A stretch of DNA of 64,000 nt from Pseudisothecium myosuroides (GCA_951799445.1 OX637287.1:31700224-31764223); one strand, 5' to 3'. Positions 12,092 through 24,785 are shown, numbered from the stretch's first letter. Notes: generated by a model not told the origin, from the sequence alone. Numbers and translations: made by a program.

Positions 12092-12475
12092 CCAGTTTTT
12101 TGCGACCATTGCTTCTGTCATTTGAAAATTGAGAAAAAGAAAAGTTTCAAAGATTCCACCACTTCTAGCCTATGTGAGATCAGTGGGGGAAACGTGTTTC
12201 CCATCAAAACCACCAGGACAGCAGCTCTACTCAGTCTACTGCGAAATGACGAGCAAGTCAGACAACAGTACCTAAATAATAGCTCCCGGTATGATTGTAA
12301 CCGTTTTGATGAGTGACGACGAAAACAACAAACAGCTATGGCCATCACTTTGAAACTGACAGAGCTAAATTTTGCGCTCAGGCTCTGTGTCTGTGAGTCT
12401 AGTCTCGGTGTGGTTGAACAGCGCAGGGATTGCTAGTTCGCGACCTCAGAAATCTGCGTTAAGTCACTTGAGGGT

Positions 12476-15400
12476 ATGCATCCGAAGACGATGAGTCACT
12501 GGTTCGTGCCTCTTGTTCTCGTCCTCTTTACTATGAAGTGGGTTCTAGGAGTATTAGCAGCAAATGTTATCGTTGGCAATCTCTTTGGCAATGAAGTGAA
12601 TCCCAGACAATACCTCACAAGCCCAAACGGCCAGTACTCCTTAGTGCTGCGTCCCGACTGCAATCTTGTAGTTTATAACGACTCTCAGCCTTTTCTAGGC
12701 ACCAATTTCTCAAACCAGGCATCTTGCTCCCTCTGGATGCAAGGTGATGGAAACCTCGTTATCTACTATTACACAGACATCATTCGAACTCGAAAAAGCC
12801 TTAATGCACTATGGTCTCAAGCGGGTGTCACGGGGATAATGGAGGACTCCTCATTTCTGCTTCTTGGAGACGATGGCAGTTCGGCCTTCTACGACTCCAA
12901 CACCTCCCGTATTCAGAAAAACAACCTCTTTGATGCAATTCAAGAATCGTTCCCTAATGTTTCGGGGCTTAACTACTCGGACTTTCATTCAAATGCCAAC
13001 TACTCGGCATGGAAACCGAATAACTCTCTTGCTGATTTTCCATTTATGCCGTTAGGATACTTCCTTTCGGCGGGTAAAAAACTGCAAACCACGAATCTCG
13101 TGTTTAGTCTGGAGCTTGGAACGGACTGCTATTTGCAATCCAAAAGTAGTCTTGATGAGCGCTTGATAAATACTACTCTGTGGGAGTCTCAGTCCACGAG
13201 AACAGACAACAGTGTCTGTCAGCTCGCTCTCCAGCCGGATGGTTCCCTTCAAATTCTTGACGTCAATTCGAGAGCCATTCACTGGAGCAGCCCCGGATCT
13301 GGCGTCAGTGGTGTAAATTGGATTTTGAAGGGGAATCCGAACGACGGAGCGTCAGTGACATCACGAACGCTAGTAATGTCCTGTGGAAATCCGACCCCGT
13401 CGCCCCGCCCTCCGTCGCCCCATCCTCGCGTTCAGGGAAGTCCTCTATAACATTAATCGTAAGTGTCCTAGCTGGCGGCGTTGGGGGAGTTATAGTTCTG
13501 GCCTTGACGGTCTTGGGGTTGTATTTCTATGCACGAGAAAGTAAGCCTCTCGACTTCTTAAATCCAAAATCTTTGCAGTTCATTTTCCTTGCTGTCGTCG
13601 ACTTCTTTACTGATCGAGTACATTTGCAAGATAAGGGATGCACATCATAATTGTATCCACGGGTATTCCTGTTCGTGCATCAGGATTTCTTGACCCATCG
13701 GAGAAGGCATTCCAGGCGCGACTGAGGGCCAAAGGGGGGACGTCCTACGCATTTTCGCGGGCAAAGATTAAACAAGCAACCAAGAACTACGAGAATGTGA
13801 TTGGGAGCGGGGGATTCGGCGTCGTGTATAAAGGGAAGTTGTCGGACGGGCGAGAGGTGGCAGCCAAAGTGTTGTCAGCGAATTCGCATCAGAGCAAGCA
13901 GGAGTTTTTCAATGAGGTAGTTTCGGAGCTCAATATCGAACTACTGGACATTCTTCAATCCACGAAAAGCAACTTGAGTTCCATTTCCCGTGAAAATCAG
14001 GCTCAGTATGGTCTCATGTCTAGCCAGGGAAGTTGTTCTTACCTGAGAAACTAGGGATCATGAGCATTGTTCTTCTGCAGATCGAGCTGCTGTCCATGGT
14101 GCATCACAAGTATCTGGTGGCTCTGGTTGGGTTCAGCTGCACTCGCTCGCACCAGGTCTTGATCTATGAGTTCATGGGTGGCGGAGACCTTCGCCACCGA
14201 TTGCAAGGTGAGTGCAAACCTTTCTCATGACGAGCACTGGATCATGGAAGCCAATTTCATGCGTGTTGCTGCACTCTTTCTGATATCCCTGCCAAGCTAA
14301 CCGACATACCTCATTTCGTCCGCAGGGAAGAGCAGTGCCGAGTATCCCTTGAGCTGGCGACAGAGAACCAACATCGTTCTTCAAGTTGCGGAAGGTAAAT
14401 TGCAGTTCGCATCATTCACTCTGTGGGTGTCGATCGAGTTTATTAGGGTTTCAATGCATGACTGGTGATGATGTGCAAGACTCCCTAGGTGATTGTCTTT
14501 GAACACTGCTCTTTTGCAGGGCTGGAGTACCTGCATGATAAATGCTCTCCGCCCATCATCCACCGCGATGTGAAGAGCACCAACATTTTGCTCACCGACC
14601 AACAGGTGGCCAAAGTGGCGGATTTCGGGCTGTCCAAATTGACGCAGGAAAATGCCACTCATGTCACAACATTGGTGAAAGGCACTCCGGGATATCTCGA
14701 CCCAGAGTGAGACTTGCAGCTTCCCCAATCCTTTCGGTTTCCTCTGCTGGCTATGTTCTGTGCAAGCTCTCCTTGACACTCTCCGAGTGGACTAAATTCA
14801 GTGTTTGCTACCGGTATCCCACCATCATGGGAATCCACATTAATTCTTGATGCTGACATAGGCAAGTCTGGTTGTTTCGTTCACTTGGGTTGCAGGTACC
14901 ATGAGACAGGAATGCTAACAGAGAAGAGTGATGTGTACGCATTTGGAGTCGTGTTGATGGAGATTCTCACTGGACGACCCCATTTGCACATTGCTCAGAA
15001 GGTTAGCTCCCCGGGTTGAACATTTTTTTGGAAAGAGCTGGTGATTAGGCGTGATGCATTTAGGTCGAATAGAGAGGAACGGAATTGGGGAAAGGATTTA
15101 CATCACAACTCGAATTTGGACGGTTTAACGACGATCTCAGCACCGTTATCAGCTTCATGCAACGTTATGGACCAGCAGATATGAAATTTTCGAAACATAC
15201 AGCAGCAAACATGCCACGTTTTTCAGCCAGCTTGTTCTAAACCGCTGTTCACTTTGGACAATGTTTAGTAGCGATGTTGAAGATCATTTTTGGAATCACG
15301 ATTTAGTGTTTTCAGACATTTGCAAGGCGTTGCTACAAACATTACTGTAGTGAGTGAATTTCTATTAGTGCCTAGTAGAAATGCTACAGACGATGAATGC

Positions 15401-15762
15401 GTGCATATGTTGGCATTGATGGGCAGGTTCGCGAAGCTTGGAGAGAGGAACAAGTTGCTGGTTTAGCAGATCCCAATTTGAGAGACGATTTCGACAGAGC
15501 CGAGCTTGTGAGCTTAGTGGAGTTGGCGTTGTGGTGTGCGAGGAGGAGAAGCGCAGACAGACCATTGATGCATCAGGTTGTGCGAAGGTTGTATGATTTA
15601 GGGCTGGGTGGGACATCGGAGACAGTCCAAGGTGGAATTGACTTGGGCGACGGATACGACGAATATGAGCGTGACACCATGAGCGTTGAACTAGTGACAA
15701 TGAGTTCGCAAGATTTGGATAGTGAGACCCAGCGAATCTTCGTCCAGCAATATGCCCGCTGA
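12476..15762 (+). CDS. Bulb-type lectin receptor-like serine/threonine kinase, eight exons by splice sites, frameshift in exon 1
   Basis: Membrane receptor kinase of about 707 codons. Exons: 12476-13540, 13684-13916, 14081-14207, 14326-14394, 14520-14706, 14896-15001, 15427-15762. That is seven blocks, all joined at GT-AG sites in correct phase; exon 1 contains two frames and counts as an eighth segment if an unseen intron separates them. Residues 1-30 form a signal peptide, followed by a bulb-type lectin domain ([35 protein letters not shown] repeats). A membrane segment ([20 protein letters not shown]) precedes the kinase domain. The kinase has [11 protein letters not shown], the AAKVL lysine, the NEIELL helix-C glutamate, [14 protein letters not shown] and GTPGYLDPE, so it is a complete RD kinase. 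The lectin frame runs to 13450, but the juxtamembrane and membrane codons lie in another frame. A single lost base near 13350 explains this, so the gene is a recent pseudogene or contains a sequence error. An S-locus or PAN domain is absent. The ligand is unknown. Confidence 0.85.
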
Positions 15763-16168
15763 GGTTCTAATTCGAGCATAGACACCACAAAGCTGCACAG
15801 AAATGGCTGCAGGGAAATTCGGCATGACAAAACCTACCAGGTAACGGAACCTAAATAAGCCATCTTTCTAATTTCGCCACTTATATTCTGATGGAATGTG
15901 TCTTGGGAAAAGTCTGCATTGCCCTTTTGTTGACCCCCAACTGTCACCAGGAATCCAGGATGTCCGGTTTAAAGGAGTGTAGCGGCATGAATAGGTTGAC
16001 CCTATATTTTCTGCTTTGAAGATTCATAGGATATTATGTGCTTTTAGCTCAAGAAATTACAAATCGATTTGGATTGGATTTCTATTTGAGGATACTCATA
16101 TTATTAATGAAATAAAAAAATCATTGGTTTGACCACCCAAGCACCCACCTAATAGGGGTAAAAAATCA
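15763..16168. other. 3' flank of the receptor kinase
   Basis: Probable 3' untranslated region and intergenic DNA. AATAAA near 16111 is a possible polyadenylation signal. Nothing else is recognised. Confidence 0.4.
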
Positions 16169-16398
16169 CTACACTAAATAGTGAAATTGGGTTGCCTTAA
16201 CAATTAGGTTGCCTTACCCCGGAGAAGTTACTTCATGACTAATGCTTGTACAAAGGAAGGCACATGCCAATCTCTAATCTCGAGCTATGAATCAATGCAC
16301 CAACCCATGTCATACACACAGTTCTTACTTTACATACTAATATAGTGTAGAATGTCGAGAAATTAGTGTGGGGCAACCTAATTTCACTATCAGTGTAG
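16169..16398. mobile_element. MITE with 27-bp inverted ends (230 bp)
   Basis: Left end CTACACTAAATAGTGAAATT..GGGTTGCC and right end, reverse complemented, CTACACTGATAGTGAAATT..AGGTTGCC match at nearly all positions. There is no coding capacity. A target duplication is not evident at these borders, so the superfamily is left open. Confidence 0.7.
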
Positions 16399-17271
16399 AG
16401 GATACTTGGATGGTCTTGGGATGACCCTCTGAGGAAGGTGTGGAGTCCCCCATTTTATATTTCTTTATACTTTGATAAAATTAAGGCACTTGAATCCCTT
16501 GTAGGTGTCCACAAAACTCATACAAGTAATGATCGTGCTTTCACATTGGCTTTGGCTTGTTGGTTGTGGAAGAGAAGGTATTCAAATGCTAAGGGAGCCA
16601 ACCCATTTCCGATCAGCCACCCATTTTTGTTAGTTAGATTGCTTTGTTTTTTATCAGCTGGTGGTTTAGGTGACAGCTCACGCAGATATTTGTGAGTAGG
16701 AGCAGCACAAATATCGGGGTTGTGTACATTGAAAGCATAGAATGACCACAAGGTGTACATTGGAGGCTACAATTATCACCTACATTAAAGCATTGTCAAT
16801 TTTGTAACCAGCCTATAGTTGAAAATAGGGTGACCTATACAACAAAAATAGATTGAATGGGATCTTTACAAAAAAAATTCATGGTAATTTTGTTTTTGAG
16901 GAAAAAATTATACAAAAATATGAAATTCTTGAAAGCTAGTTTTCTAAACGGGGAATTTTTTCCCTTCACCATACCCATACACCAAATATGCTGAATTGCT
17001 TAAGTGATCAAAAATGGGTCGTCTTCCTTATCTTGATTTTTATACATTTCATATCCGAGGATGATTGCATTTGGTTTAATTATCTTTTAGTGTTACAAGT
17101 ACTAAAATCTTTTATACCCTTGTGTAAGTGATTAGTACAATAGTCCTAAGACTTTACCACTTGTACTAGAGAACAACATTTATTATTGGCGGAAATGTGG
17201 GCCTTGCAATAAAAGATCTAATGGCATGTTTTTTTTGTTTGTATGCCCATTTGTACCATCTAGGAGGTCAT
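16399..17271. other. Gene-free stretch, nothing recognised
   Basis: Unremarkable AT-rich sequence between two transposable elements. Short open frames here have no recognisable features. Confidence 0.45.
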
Positions 17272-17335
17272 AATCACTACAAGAAAAAGGGGTGTTTTAA
17301 GTGAGTTTTTAAGTATAGTCCTAAACACATGATAT

Positions 17336-20015
17336 CACTACAAGAAAGTGGTGCAAAGAATGACTTGCATAAATGACTGCAAACAAGTCATTGTGATCAC
17401 TTTGATTGCAAAATGACTAGAGGGCCTTGGAGTCATTGTGGTCGAGTCGTTTATGTAAACGACTCGAGATATATTATCACCATCCATTTTAAGGAAGGAT
17501 GTAGAATTGGATGAAAAAGAAATGGGTGAAGTGATAAAGAAAGTTAGGCTTAAGCAAATGTCTATAGAGCTGCCATGTGGAAAGTGGGACCCCTGAAACA
17601 TCTGACGTGGACATCCACGTGGCCAGTCATTCTTTAGTCATTTTGAAGTTATGACTAATCCATGATAAATCTGACGTGGATGGCCACGTAGGATGTCGTT
17701 CCTGAGTCATTTAAAAGTCATTTTGTAGTCGTTTAGCAGTGACGCCTATTTAGAATTCAGGTGACGTGGTTGCTGAGGTCTCAAATCATTTTTGAGTCAT
17801 TTTAAAGTTAACATGATGTCTACAAAAAGGAATGTAGGGCCCATTATTTGGAAAGTAGTCACTCATCAATTACTTAGAAATACATTTATAATTACAATTC
17901 AGTCATTGAATTTCACTTAATCAAGAGTATAATGACAATTGCATGGGAACTAGTTATTTTGCAATCACATATCAATACAATCAAAGTTTTACAACAATAT
18001 ACCATGCACAATACACCATACATCATAGTTGGCATTTGTGTCACATGACTTTCAAAGCCACTTAGAATGTGAGTATGTAGAGTTGAAATGACAAGCCTTT
18101 TATACAAGTAGGGTGGTAGGAGGCAAGACAAACCATGTGGGATATGTAAAACGCAGGAATTGTGTTACAAGTAATATTTCAGACCTCATTTAGGTATAGT
18201 AGATTAATTTTTTTCAAAAACCTTTGAACTAAGAAAAGTTGGGAAATCAATCTCACTTTCATCTCCAAAAAACCATTTTGGATTTCAAGCCTCAAATCAA
18301 AAGTTATAGACAAATTTGAGAAAGAGATTGGAAAGGATATTTTTTTGGACATTTTCTAACATCTTTAAATTTTGTCCAACCTTATGGTATATGACCTATG
18401 ATGAAAATGTGCTCAAGATGCAGAGAAAGTGTGATGAAAGATACAAAAAATGTTTGAAAATCGCACAATGCATCACAATGCAAAAGGCGCTGAAGTAGTA
18501 GTTGAATAGCTGCTCAGTAATCTAAGACGTTTAAGCTCATTCTACAGTCTCAAGAAGTCATATTGCAGTTGTAGAGGAAGTCATTTTGCAGTCATTTTGC
18601 AGTCTTAGGAAGTCATTCTTCAGTGGCACTGGAGAAGCAACATTGTTGTCCATGTAAGAAGAAAACAAGATTTAACAACTGCTCTCTTGAATTATGAAAA
18701 CACCTTCCAACCATTATGTTGGAACCTCATGAATGTCCATTTTGAATCATATGAAATGTCCGGAAATATTGTGAAGTTTCCGTCGCAAATGAACCAAAAT
18801 CATAGCTACTATCTTGGTAGGAGTATAAATGAATCTTAAAATGGACCCCAACTAAAAAAACAATAGACTCCAACAAAGCAAAAAAGCCACTGGAAATGCA
18901 TGATTTATAAGAATGGAAAGAAGATTTTTTTCTTCTTAAAGAAGGCCAAAGAAATAAATTTAAAAAGAGAAACAAAGAATAGAAAAAAGAGAAAGTTAAA
19001 AAATATATATTTAAAGAAATGAAGAAGAGAAGAGAAAAAAAAATTGAATAAGAAAAATAAATTATAAGGAGTACAAAATAAAGAAAAAAATTGAAAAACT
19101 GAAAATTATCGAAAAGAAAAATAATCTTGTTGTTTTTAATAAAAAAATTAGGAAATGGCAACAAATGAAACTAATAAGAGAAAAATTAAAAAATCAACAA
19201 TACATTAAAGGAAAAAAGGTAGAAAAAGAGATGAAAAGATTAAAATAAATTTTAAGAAGAAAATGAACAAGAAATAAAAAAGAAAACAGAAAATGACAAA
19301 GAAGGAAGAAGCCTTTTGTATGCATCATTTTCTAAAGCTTGGACGAATGACTTCAAATCTTTCGATCCCAATGGTCAAAAAATCAAAACATAAACAAAGA
19401 ATGTATATTTAGAGTAATTAGGAACTAAGGCACTTTAATTGCCTATAACTTAATAATTTATTTGTGGATGACACATCATCTTGTCAAAGTTGCATTTTTT
19501 AATAATGTGGCACATAGAAACATCCTAAAGAATAGAACTATTTTGTGCCAAAGTATTAAGTAAGATGTAGTGACTAATCAGTCATTTTGTAGTAGCCCTG
19601 CAGTGAAACTTGGATCGTTCAGAAAATCTTTTACCGCCATGTCTTTTATAGTGGCCCCTCTCTTTATCTTTTTCCATCAATAAGCCTAAACTTTCCAAAG
19701 TCGTCTGTCAGTTACACTGCAGTCATTTTTTAGTTGTGTTGCAGTGAACAGTAAGTTACAATACATAACAACTGCCTCCTTGTCTTTGACTAGGCCTCCA
19801 TTTTGGAATGTCGACGATGCTATGGACAGAATGTGGAGGATGAAACTTACTCCTTGTTCACTCTTCATCTTGCAGTCGCGGACGTGACTCTAGCTTCACT
19901 TGGATATTGTGGAGTTAGCAGCGCTGGTGCAATTAGGGAGCCCCAATCATTCTGAAGTCACATTTTCCATGAAGTCATTCTTTGCAGTCGCATATTTGCC
20001 CATTTTCTTGTAGTG
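17336..20015. mobile_element. Non-autonomous CACTA (En/Spm-like) element (2.68 kb)
   Basis: The terminal inverted repeat is CACTACAAGAAAGTGG (left) and CACTACAAGAAAATGG (right, reverse complemented). The target duplication is TAT (17333-17335 and 20016-20018). The subterminal zones (17350-17850, 18520-18630, 19560-20000) are filled with variants of GTCATTTTGCAGTC in both orientations, as expected of transposase-binding subterminal repeats of CACTA elements. No transposase frame is seen, so mobility would depend on another copy. Confidence 0.85.
18915..19320 (+). repeat. Purine-rich low-complexity tract inside the CACTA element
   Basis: About 400 bp in which the plus strand is almost entirely A and G (AAAGAGAAACAAAGAATAGA and similar). 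The hydrophobic Phe/Leu-rich open frame on the opposite strand (18727-19164) is explained by this composition. Confidence 0.75.
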
Positions 20016-20182
20016 TATTAAGTAATGACCTTTAAGGAGATTTTTAGCAAAATTTTACTTAAAACACATGTGTTTTAAGTAAAATTTTGCTAAAAATCTC
20101 CTTGAAGGTCATTACTTAATATCATATGTCTAGGACTATACTTAAAAACTCACTTAAAACACCCCTTTCTCTTGTAGTGAAT

Positions 20183-22610
20183 TGTATATCTTCACGTGAG
20201 AAAATTGAAAACAAAAACACTTTTACTAAACTTGAAGATTATAAGTTGATATATGTGAGGCTTAGAAGTGTACTTCACACAAGGTAAAAACATTTTTGAG
20301 GTGCTTTTTGTAAAGCTGCCAATGGTTCTTTTAATAGTTTGACATATCAAAGTCAAAGGACCTTCTTAAGGGTCCAAATATCCTCTTGTCTTTGGCTTCA
20401 AAAAGATTGAATCCATTCACCAACGGCTCTATTATTTCACAACTATGTTGCACCTTGTGAAAAATTAAAGACATTCCACAATAAAAGATTAAAATCATAC
20501 TGATAGCACTTCAAAAGACACCTGATATAAGACAAAATGGAGGAAAAAGCTTCTTGTCTTACTTTCAGTGAGATTTATTGACTTATTGAAAAATACCATC
20601 CCACAAGCATTGAATTGATGGATTTTTGTAATTAAGACCCCATTACATGTGATTTGAGGCCTCTGGAGGGTGTTTTTGTTATGGGTTTCAGAAAAAATAT
20701 TTTTCCTTGCAAATGCCCTAGCAGCTAAATTCATGTAAATTATGACAATTTAATTGCACACATAAATTCATATTAAAGGAGGTAACGATATCTTAATGAA
20801 GTTAGAGGCAAATGTGGATGTCCTCACTTGTCAAACAAGGTTGAAAATGAGATGTTTATTTGTGTTTTTTTCTATATTTCTAAAAACCAAGTTGTACTCA
20901 ATTTGGAAGAAAATAATTTAGAATCATTATATATGTAATTTGTTTTTTAAGATTGTTTTATATCCTATTTCAAAGGCACCCTATTATGAATTGTAGTACA
21001 AATAGGATCTTTCACTTTACCAACGTAGAAAAAAAACCCTTTTTTGGTCTTGAGGCATCCCGAATCAATTCATTTTCTCCACAATAGTACACATTTCAAC
21101 GTTTTAGGGCAATCAAAAGAATTGAAATGAAACATGGCCAAAATATTCAATGTACATATGGTCCCCTAAATACTTATGCTTAACCACCATTCTACAAATT
21201 TTAGAATATAACAAGAGTGGTGATCAATGATATTGCTTTATAGTTGAAACTACATAGAATGGGGCTAAATTGATGGAATACCACTCAATAAAATTGAAAA
21301 CAAATACAATGGATGACAATTTTGGTAATAATAATAAGAAAAATAATATAAATTTAGCAATTATAAAAAAGATTTTACTATTTGATTGTTTTTTAAAACC
21401 TAAAATAAAAGGTACTTTTGTCCGTTTCTTCAAATTACCATTGTCTTTCTCATAGCATATGGGACAACTTATGACTACATTCCTTAACCCTTTCAAAATA
21501 CCTCTATCATTTTTAAGCACATCAATGTAAACCCTTTTAAATTTTATTCAAGTTTCAAGATTATATTTTTATTTCATGTTGTTTATTAATGTAAGAAATC
21601 TATTCTAGTTTTGTAAAAATTATCATTGTCATTTATATCGTTTACAACAAAAGTTAAATTAAATTGGTGAATATTACATAAATAATCCAACAAAGTTTTG
21701 AATTATTTGCATTACTTTCTAATTCCATTTAGTATATTTTCAAGACAAAAACATCTCCAAACAAACGGTTTTTAGTAATTGAAAAAAATAAAAAAATAAA
21801 CTATTAGAATCACACTAGACTGCTATGTAAATGTGAGGGAAAAACTCTAGAAACTTTGACAATATAGTGTGTAGATTATTGTGCTTGAGGCTTGAAGAGA
21901 AAATTTATTCCTTGGCCTTGAGCCCTTGATTAACTTAACAAAGATAACAAACTTTACAAACTATAGAGTAAGATTCTTGCATTACAATTTCTAATTTCTC
22001 CAACCCCTAAAGTTCCACAGAGATTCGATGTCCAAAACTGGTTCAAAATACATCTATCCAAAGCAAGGATAGATTGATTATAACTTCATAAATCCAACCA
22101 AAAGATCCTTTAAGTTAACTTGGTCAAGTATATCCTCCTAAAAGTTTAGAGTTAAAATTCCACCAATTGCAAGTCAAATGCCCAAACTTCAAAAGCTAGG
22201 TTTTCTAGTGTTTTCCATAAGAGAAAGTTTTGTCTTTCAATATTTTAAGAAGAAAACATACAAATATCATAAATCGTGCTTTTATGTCAATATTTTGAAA
22301 AAACAGTTTGAAAATACATGAATTTAATTCCATATTAGTCCAAGAAAATTACAAAATAGACAGTGATACATGATGAAGGAAAAAACTAAATTGCTAAAAA
22401 CCTTAACAAAGAAATTGAAAACTATCAATCCCAATTGTGAAAATGTTCTAATATACAATAATTTTTTTGTCTATTTGATTTCAAAATTTTAAAAACTGAG
22501 TTAAATTAAAAGCTTCATATGTTTTTCCTACCTTCATTGCCAACAAATGAATCTCTTCATAATTAACATTTCAGTAGTTAAAATAGTTAGAATGCTTCAA
22601 ATAATTTTGC
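20183..22610. other. Gene-free stretch, nothing recognised
   Basis: AT-rich DNA with no supported gene, RNA or terminal repeat pair. It ends at ATAGA (22611-22615), the likely target duplication of the next LTR. Confidence 0.45.
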
Positions 22611-22615
22611 ATAGA

Positions 22616-22740
22616 TGTGAGCGCTTGTTTACCCACCCTTGGTAAAGAAGCGAGCACAACCAGGCTCTCGGTAATTAACCGTTCTGACTCGATCTATGGG
22701 TGTCTAGCGCCAATCCATTGTGCCTTCCAAGCAATGGATC
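22616..22740 (-). promoter_or_regulatory. LTR 3' end: terminal hairpin and anticodon-loop complement
   Basis: CGCTTGTTTACC (22620-22631) and GGTAAAGAAGCG (22641-22652) are inverted repeats at the LTR terminus. TGCCTTCCAAGCAAT (22721-22735) lies between ATCCATTG and CAATGGAT, so the element RNA folds into an 8-bp stem presenting the loop CUUGGAAGGCA. See findings. Confidence 0.7.
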
Positions 22741-23786
22741 TTTTTTAAACTCCTAAGACTCGCTAATTTTGGGTTTGAAGAAACAAAACAAAACCCTAAT
22801 TGGAATTGCTATAACTGCTAAGTTTGCATCAAAGCCTAAGAGGGCTTGGTAGTTTAGGAGAAGAGTTGATCTTAGTCTAAGCTTATCTATCCTAAATGAA
22901 AGAGTACCTCATGCCATTTCTAAAAGTATAAAGCTTGTTGGATTTGGACTCTCCTAGAGAGAGTTATGGACGGATGAAGTTTGACCGCTACTTGGTCCCT
23001 CAAACTTCATCCATGCTTTTCTATGGACTCCGGATTTCGATTTGACTTGGGATTTGGGCTTTGGGCCTGACCCCCTAATGTTAACCTAATTACCAAGTCT
23101 TGATTCAAATGGAAGAAATCTTCTAGGGTTCATCCATTACTTGTTCCAAACTTCATCCCTTCTTAACTGCTTGGGGTTTAGGTATTTCCTTAAGCTGGGT
23201 TTAGTTTTGGGTTACCCTAAACTTGTTCTAAGATGTTCTAAATCTATACTTAACCTAAACTTAATCTTAAAAGTCCCTAATCCGCCTTCTAATCTTACTT
23301 AAGGATCTTAAGTGTGGTTACTAATGTACTAATCTCAAAAACTTAAGACTTGTTCTGAAGAGATCCTGACTTTAGCCTTTTAATTTGATTAATCACATTA
23401 GATTTGGGGTTTCCTATCAAAAGTTATCCATGGATGAAGTTTGACCGCTAATTAGGGCTAGCCCTAATTCCAAAACTAAATTCTAATTTGACTTTTGGTT
23501 CCTAAATTAATTTCTCTTTTTATGTTAGCTTTTTTGTTCCTCTTGGATGAAATTTGTTAGGTTTCATCCAACATGACCCCCTAACTTCATCCGCTCATAA
23601 CTCCTTCGTTTTAGCTCGGATCTGGACGTGTTTTAGGTTTTCGGAAACCCCTAGCCCTCTACTATAAGATTTTAAAGTTAATTCTAACCTGACTTTGCTT
23701 CTTGCCTACCCTAGCTCTCGGTCTCCTTCTAATTATCTTGATAAAACAAAGTTAAACACGGAAGAGTGGGGTATTTAGGGGCCCAC

Positions 23787-23837
23787 CTCATATTGGAGGT
23801 CTTGGATCAACCGGTCGAGGTTCCACCCCTCGGCCAT
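23787..23837 (-). CDS. Candidate 17-codon leader exon inside the LTR (ATG to splice donor)
   Basis: A minus-strand ATGGC start at 23837 opens 17 codons (MAEGWNLDRLIQDLQYE) ending at GAG|GTGGGC, a weaker but possible splice donor in phase 0. It is 1.17 kb from the LTR 3' end and 1.86 kb downstream of the TATA box, close to the equivalent spacing in the two other subfamilies. Confidence 0.4.
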
Positions 23838-24385
23838 GCCCCTTCCTCTTGGATTCGTGGCTCCTTGAGTGATTCTTGAATCGGGGAAGATTTGAGAACG
23901 AAGTGGTAGGGGCGGTGGAATTTCTTTCTTCTCTTTCTTTCCACCCCTTCTTACACCCACCAACTTGTCTTCCAAAGTTCTTACGTGTTGACTTTGTTCT
24001 TACACCTCTTACACCTTGGCCTTCCCAAGTGCTTACGCGGTTGACCTTTCTCTTATGCCCAAGGGCACGCTCTTTCTTACTCTTGCGCTCACCCTTTTAG
24101 TGGTCCAAATTGGTTAGTTAAGATTTCTCCCAATCCATCCACTCGCACACCCCTCTCCTATTTCATCTTCCTCCTTGCTTGTGATGCTCAAGGTTTTTGG
24201 TTATGGTGTGTGGAGAGCTTGGGTGAGTTGTGCATGGAGTGATTGTGTGAGCTTTTGCAGGTTTTTGTGTGCTTTTTATGATAATTCCTACTACAAGGTG
24301 TACCCCCGAATCTTTTTCCCTACTTTTCCTCCTTCTACTTCGAAGATATCTCTACTTCTACCACCCTAGCTTTTCACTTCTACTA

Positions 24386-24515
24386 TCCTAATTTCCCATT
24401 CATTCTACCCCTTTTCTTTCCTACCTCTACCACCCTAATTTCCCATTCATTCTACCCCTTTTCTTTCCTACTTCTACCACCCTAATTTCCCATTTATTCT
24501 ACCCCTCTTTTCCCC
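24386..24515 (-). repeat. About 47-bp tandem repeat in the LTR
   Basis: Roughly 2.7 units of CTAATTTCCCATTCATTCTA followed by CCCCTTTTCTTTCCTAC and CTCTACCACC, with few substitutions between units. Confidence 0.8.
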
Positions 24516-24589
24516 ATTTAGTCTTCCTAAAAAGGAGAATCAAAAGGAACAAAAAAAAACCCAACACGAACTGGCCGGAGGCGCTGCCT

Positions 24590-24785
24590 GGAGGCGCAGC
24601 TGCAAGCACGGGACCGGGCGTGGGTATCGGGCTGCGGGTACCGGGCTGCTCCGCTTGGGCTGCTTCTGTTGGACTGCTCCTGCTTGGCTGGCTCCGCTTA
24701 GGCTGGCTCCCGCTTGGGCTGGCTCTTGCTGGGGCTGGCTCTCGTTGGGCTGGTTCGGCCCGGGGTTTTTTCCCTTCCTCTGGAC
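24590..24785 (-). repeat. GC-rich minisatellite in the LTR (GGCTGGCTC type)
   Basis: Repeated GGGCTGGCTC, GGACTGCTCC and GGGCTGCTTC units in an otherwise AT-rich LTR. It occupies the place where the other LTR subfamilies have their own GC-rich tandem arrays. Open frames across it are repeat by-products. Confidence 0.7.

Larger units (their letters stand above)
17275..20179. mobile_element. Palindromic CACTA-type MITE (about 222 bp) split by a second CACTA element
   Basis: The outer ends CACTACAAGAAAAAGGGGTG and its inverted copy at 20160-20179 carry the CACTA terminal signature. The 3-bp target duplication is AAT (17272-17274 and 20180-20182). Only 17275-17335 and 20019-20179 belong to this element. 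Joined across the insertion they form an almost complete palindrome centred near 20058 (ACACATGTGT), so the MITE is a foldback. The inner element inserted at its TAT. Confidence 0.85.

Noticed and set aside
13311..13355. A 45-nt GT-AG intron to explain the kinase frame change
   Set aside because: It is too short for a plant intron and its length is divisible by three, so it would not change the frame.
18727..19164. 145-codon Phe/Leu-rich minus-strand frame resembling a membrane protein
   Set aside because: It lies opposite a purine-rich low-complexity tract inside a CACTA element. Hydrophobicity is a result of TTT/CTT codons.
22721..22735. TGCCTTCCAAGCAAT as part of a tRNA-Gly gene
   Set aside because: There is no D-arm, T-arm or acceptor around it. 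It is only the anticodon-arm sequence and is on the antisense strand of the element, which fits complementarity to the tRNA and not a tRNA gene.
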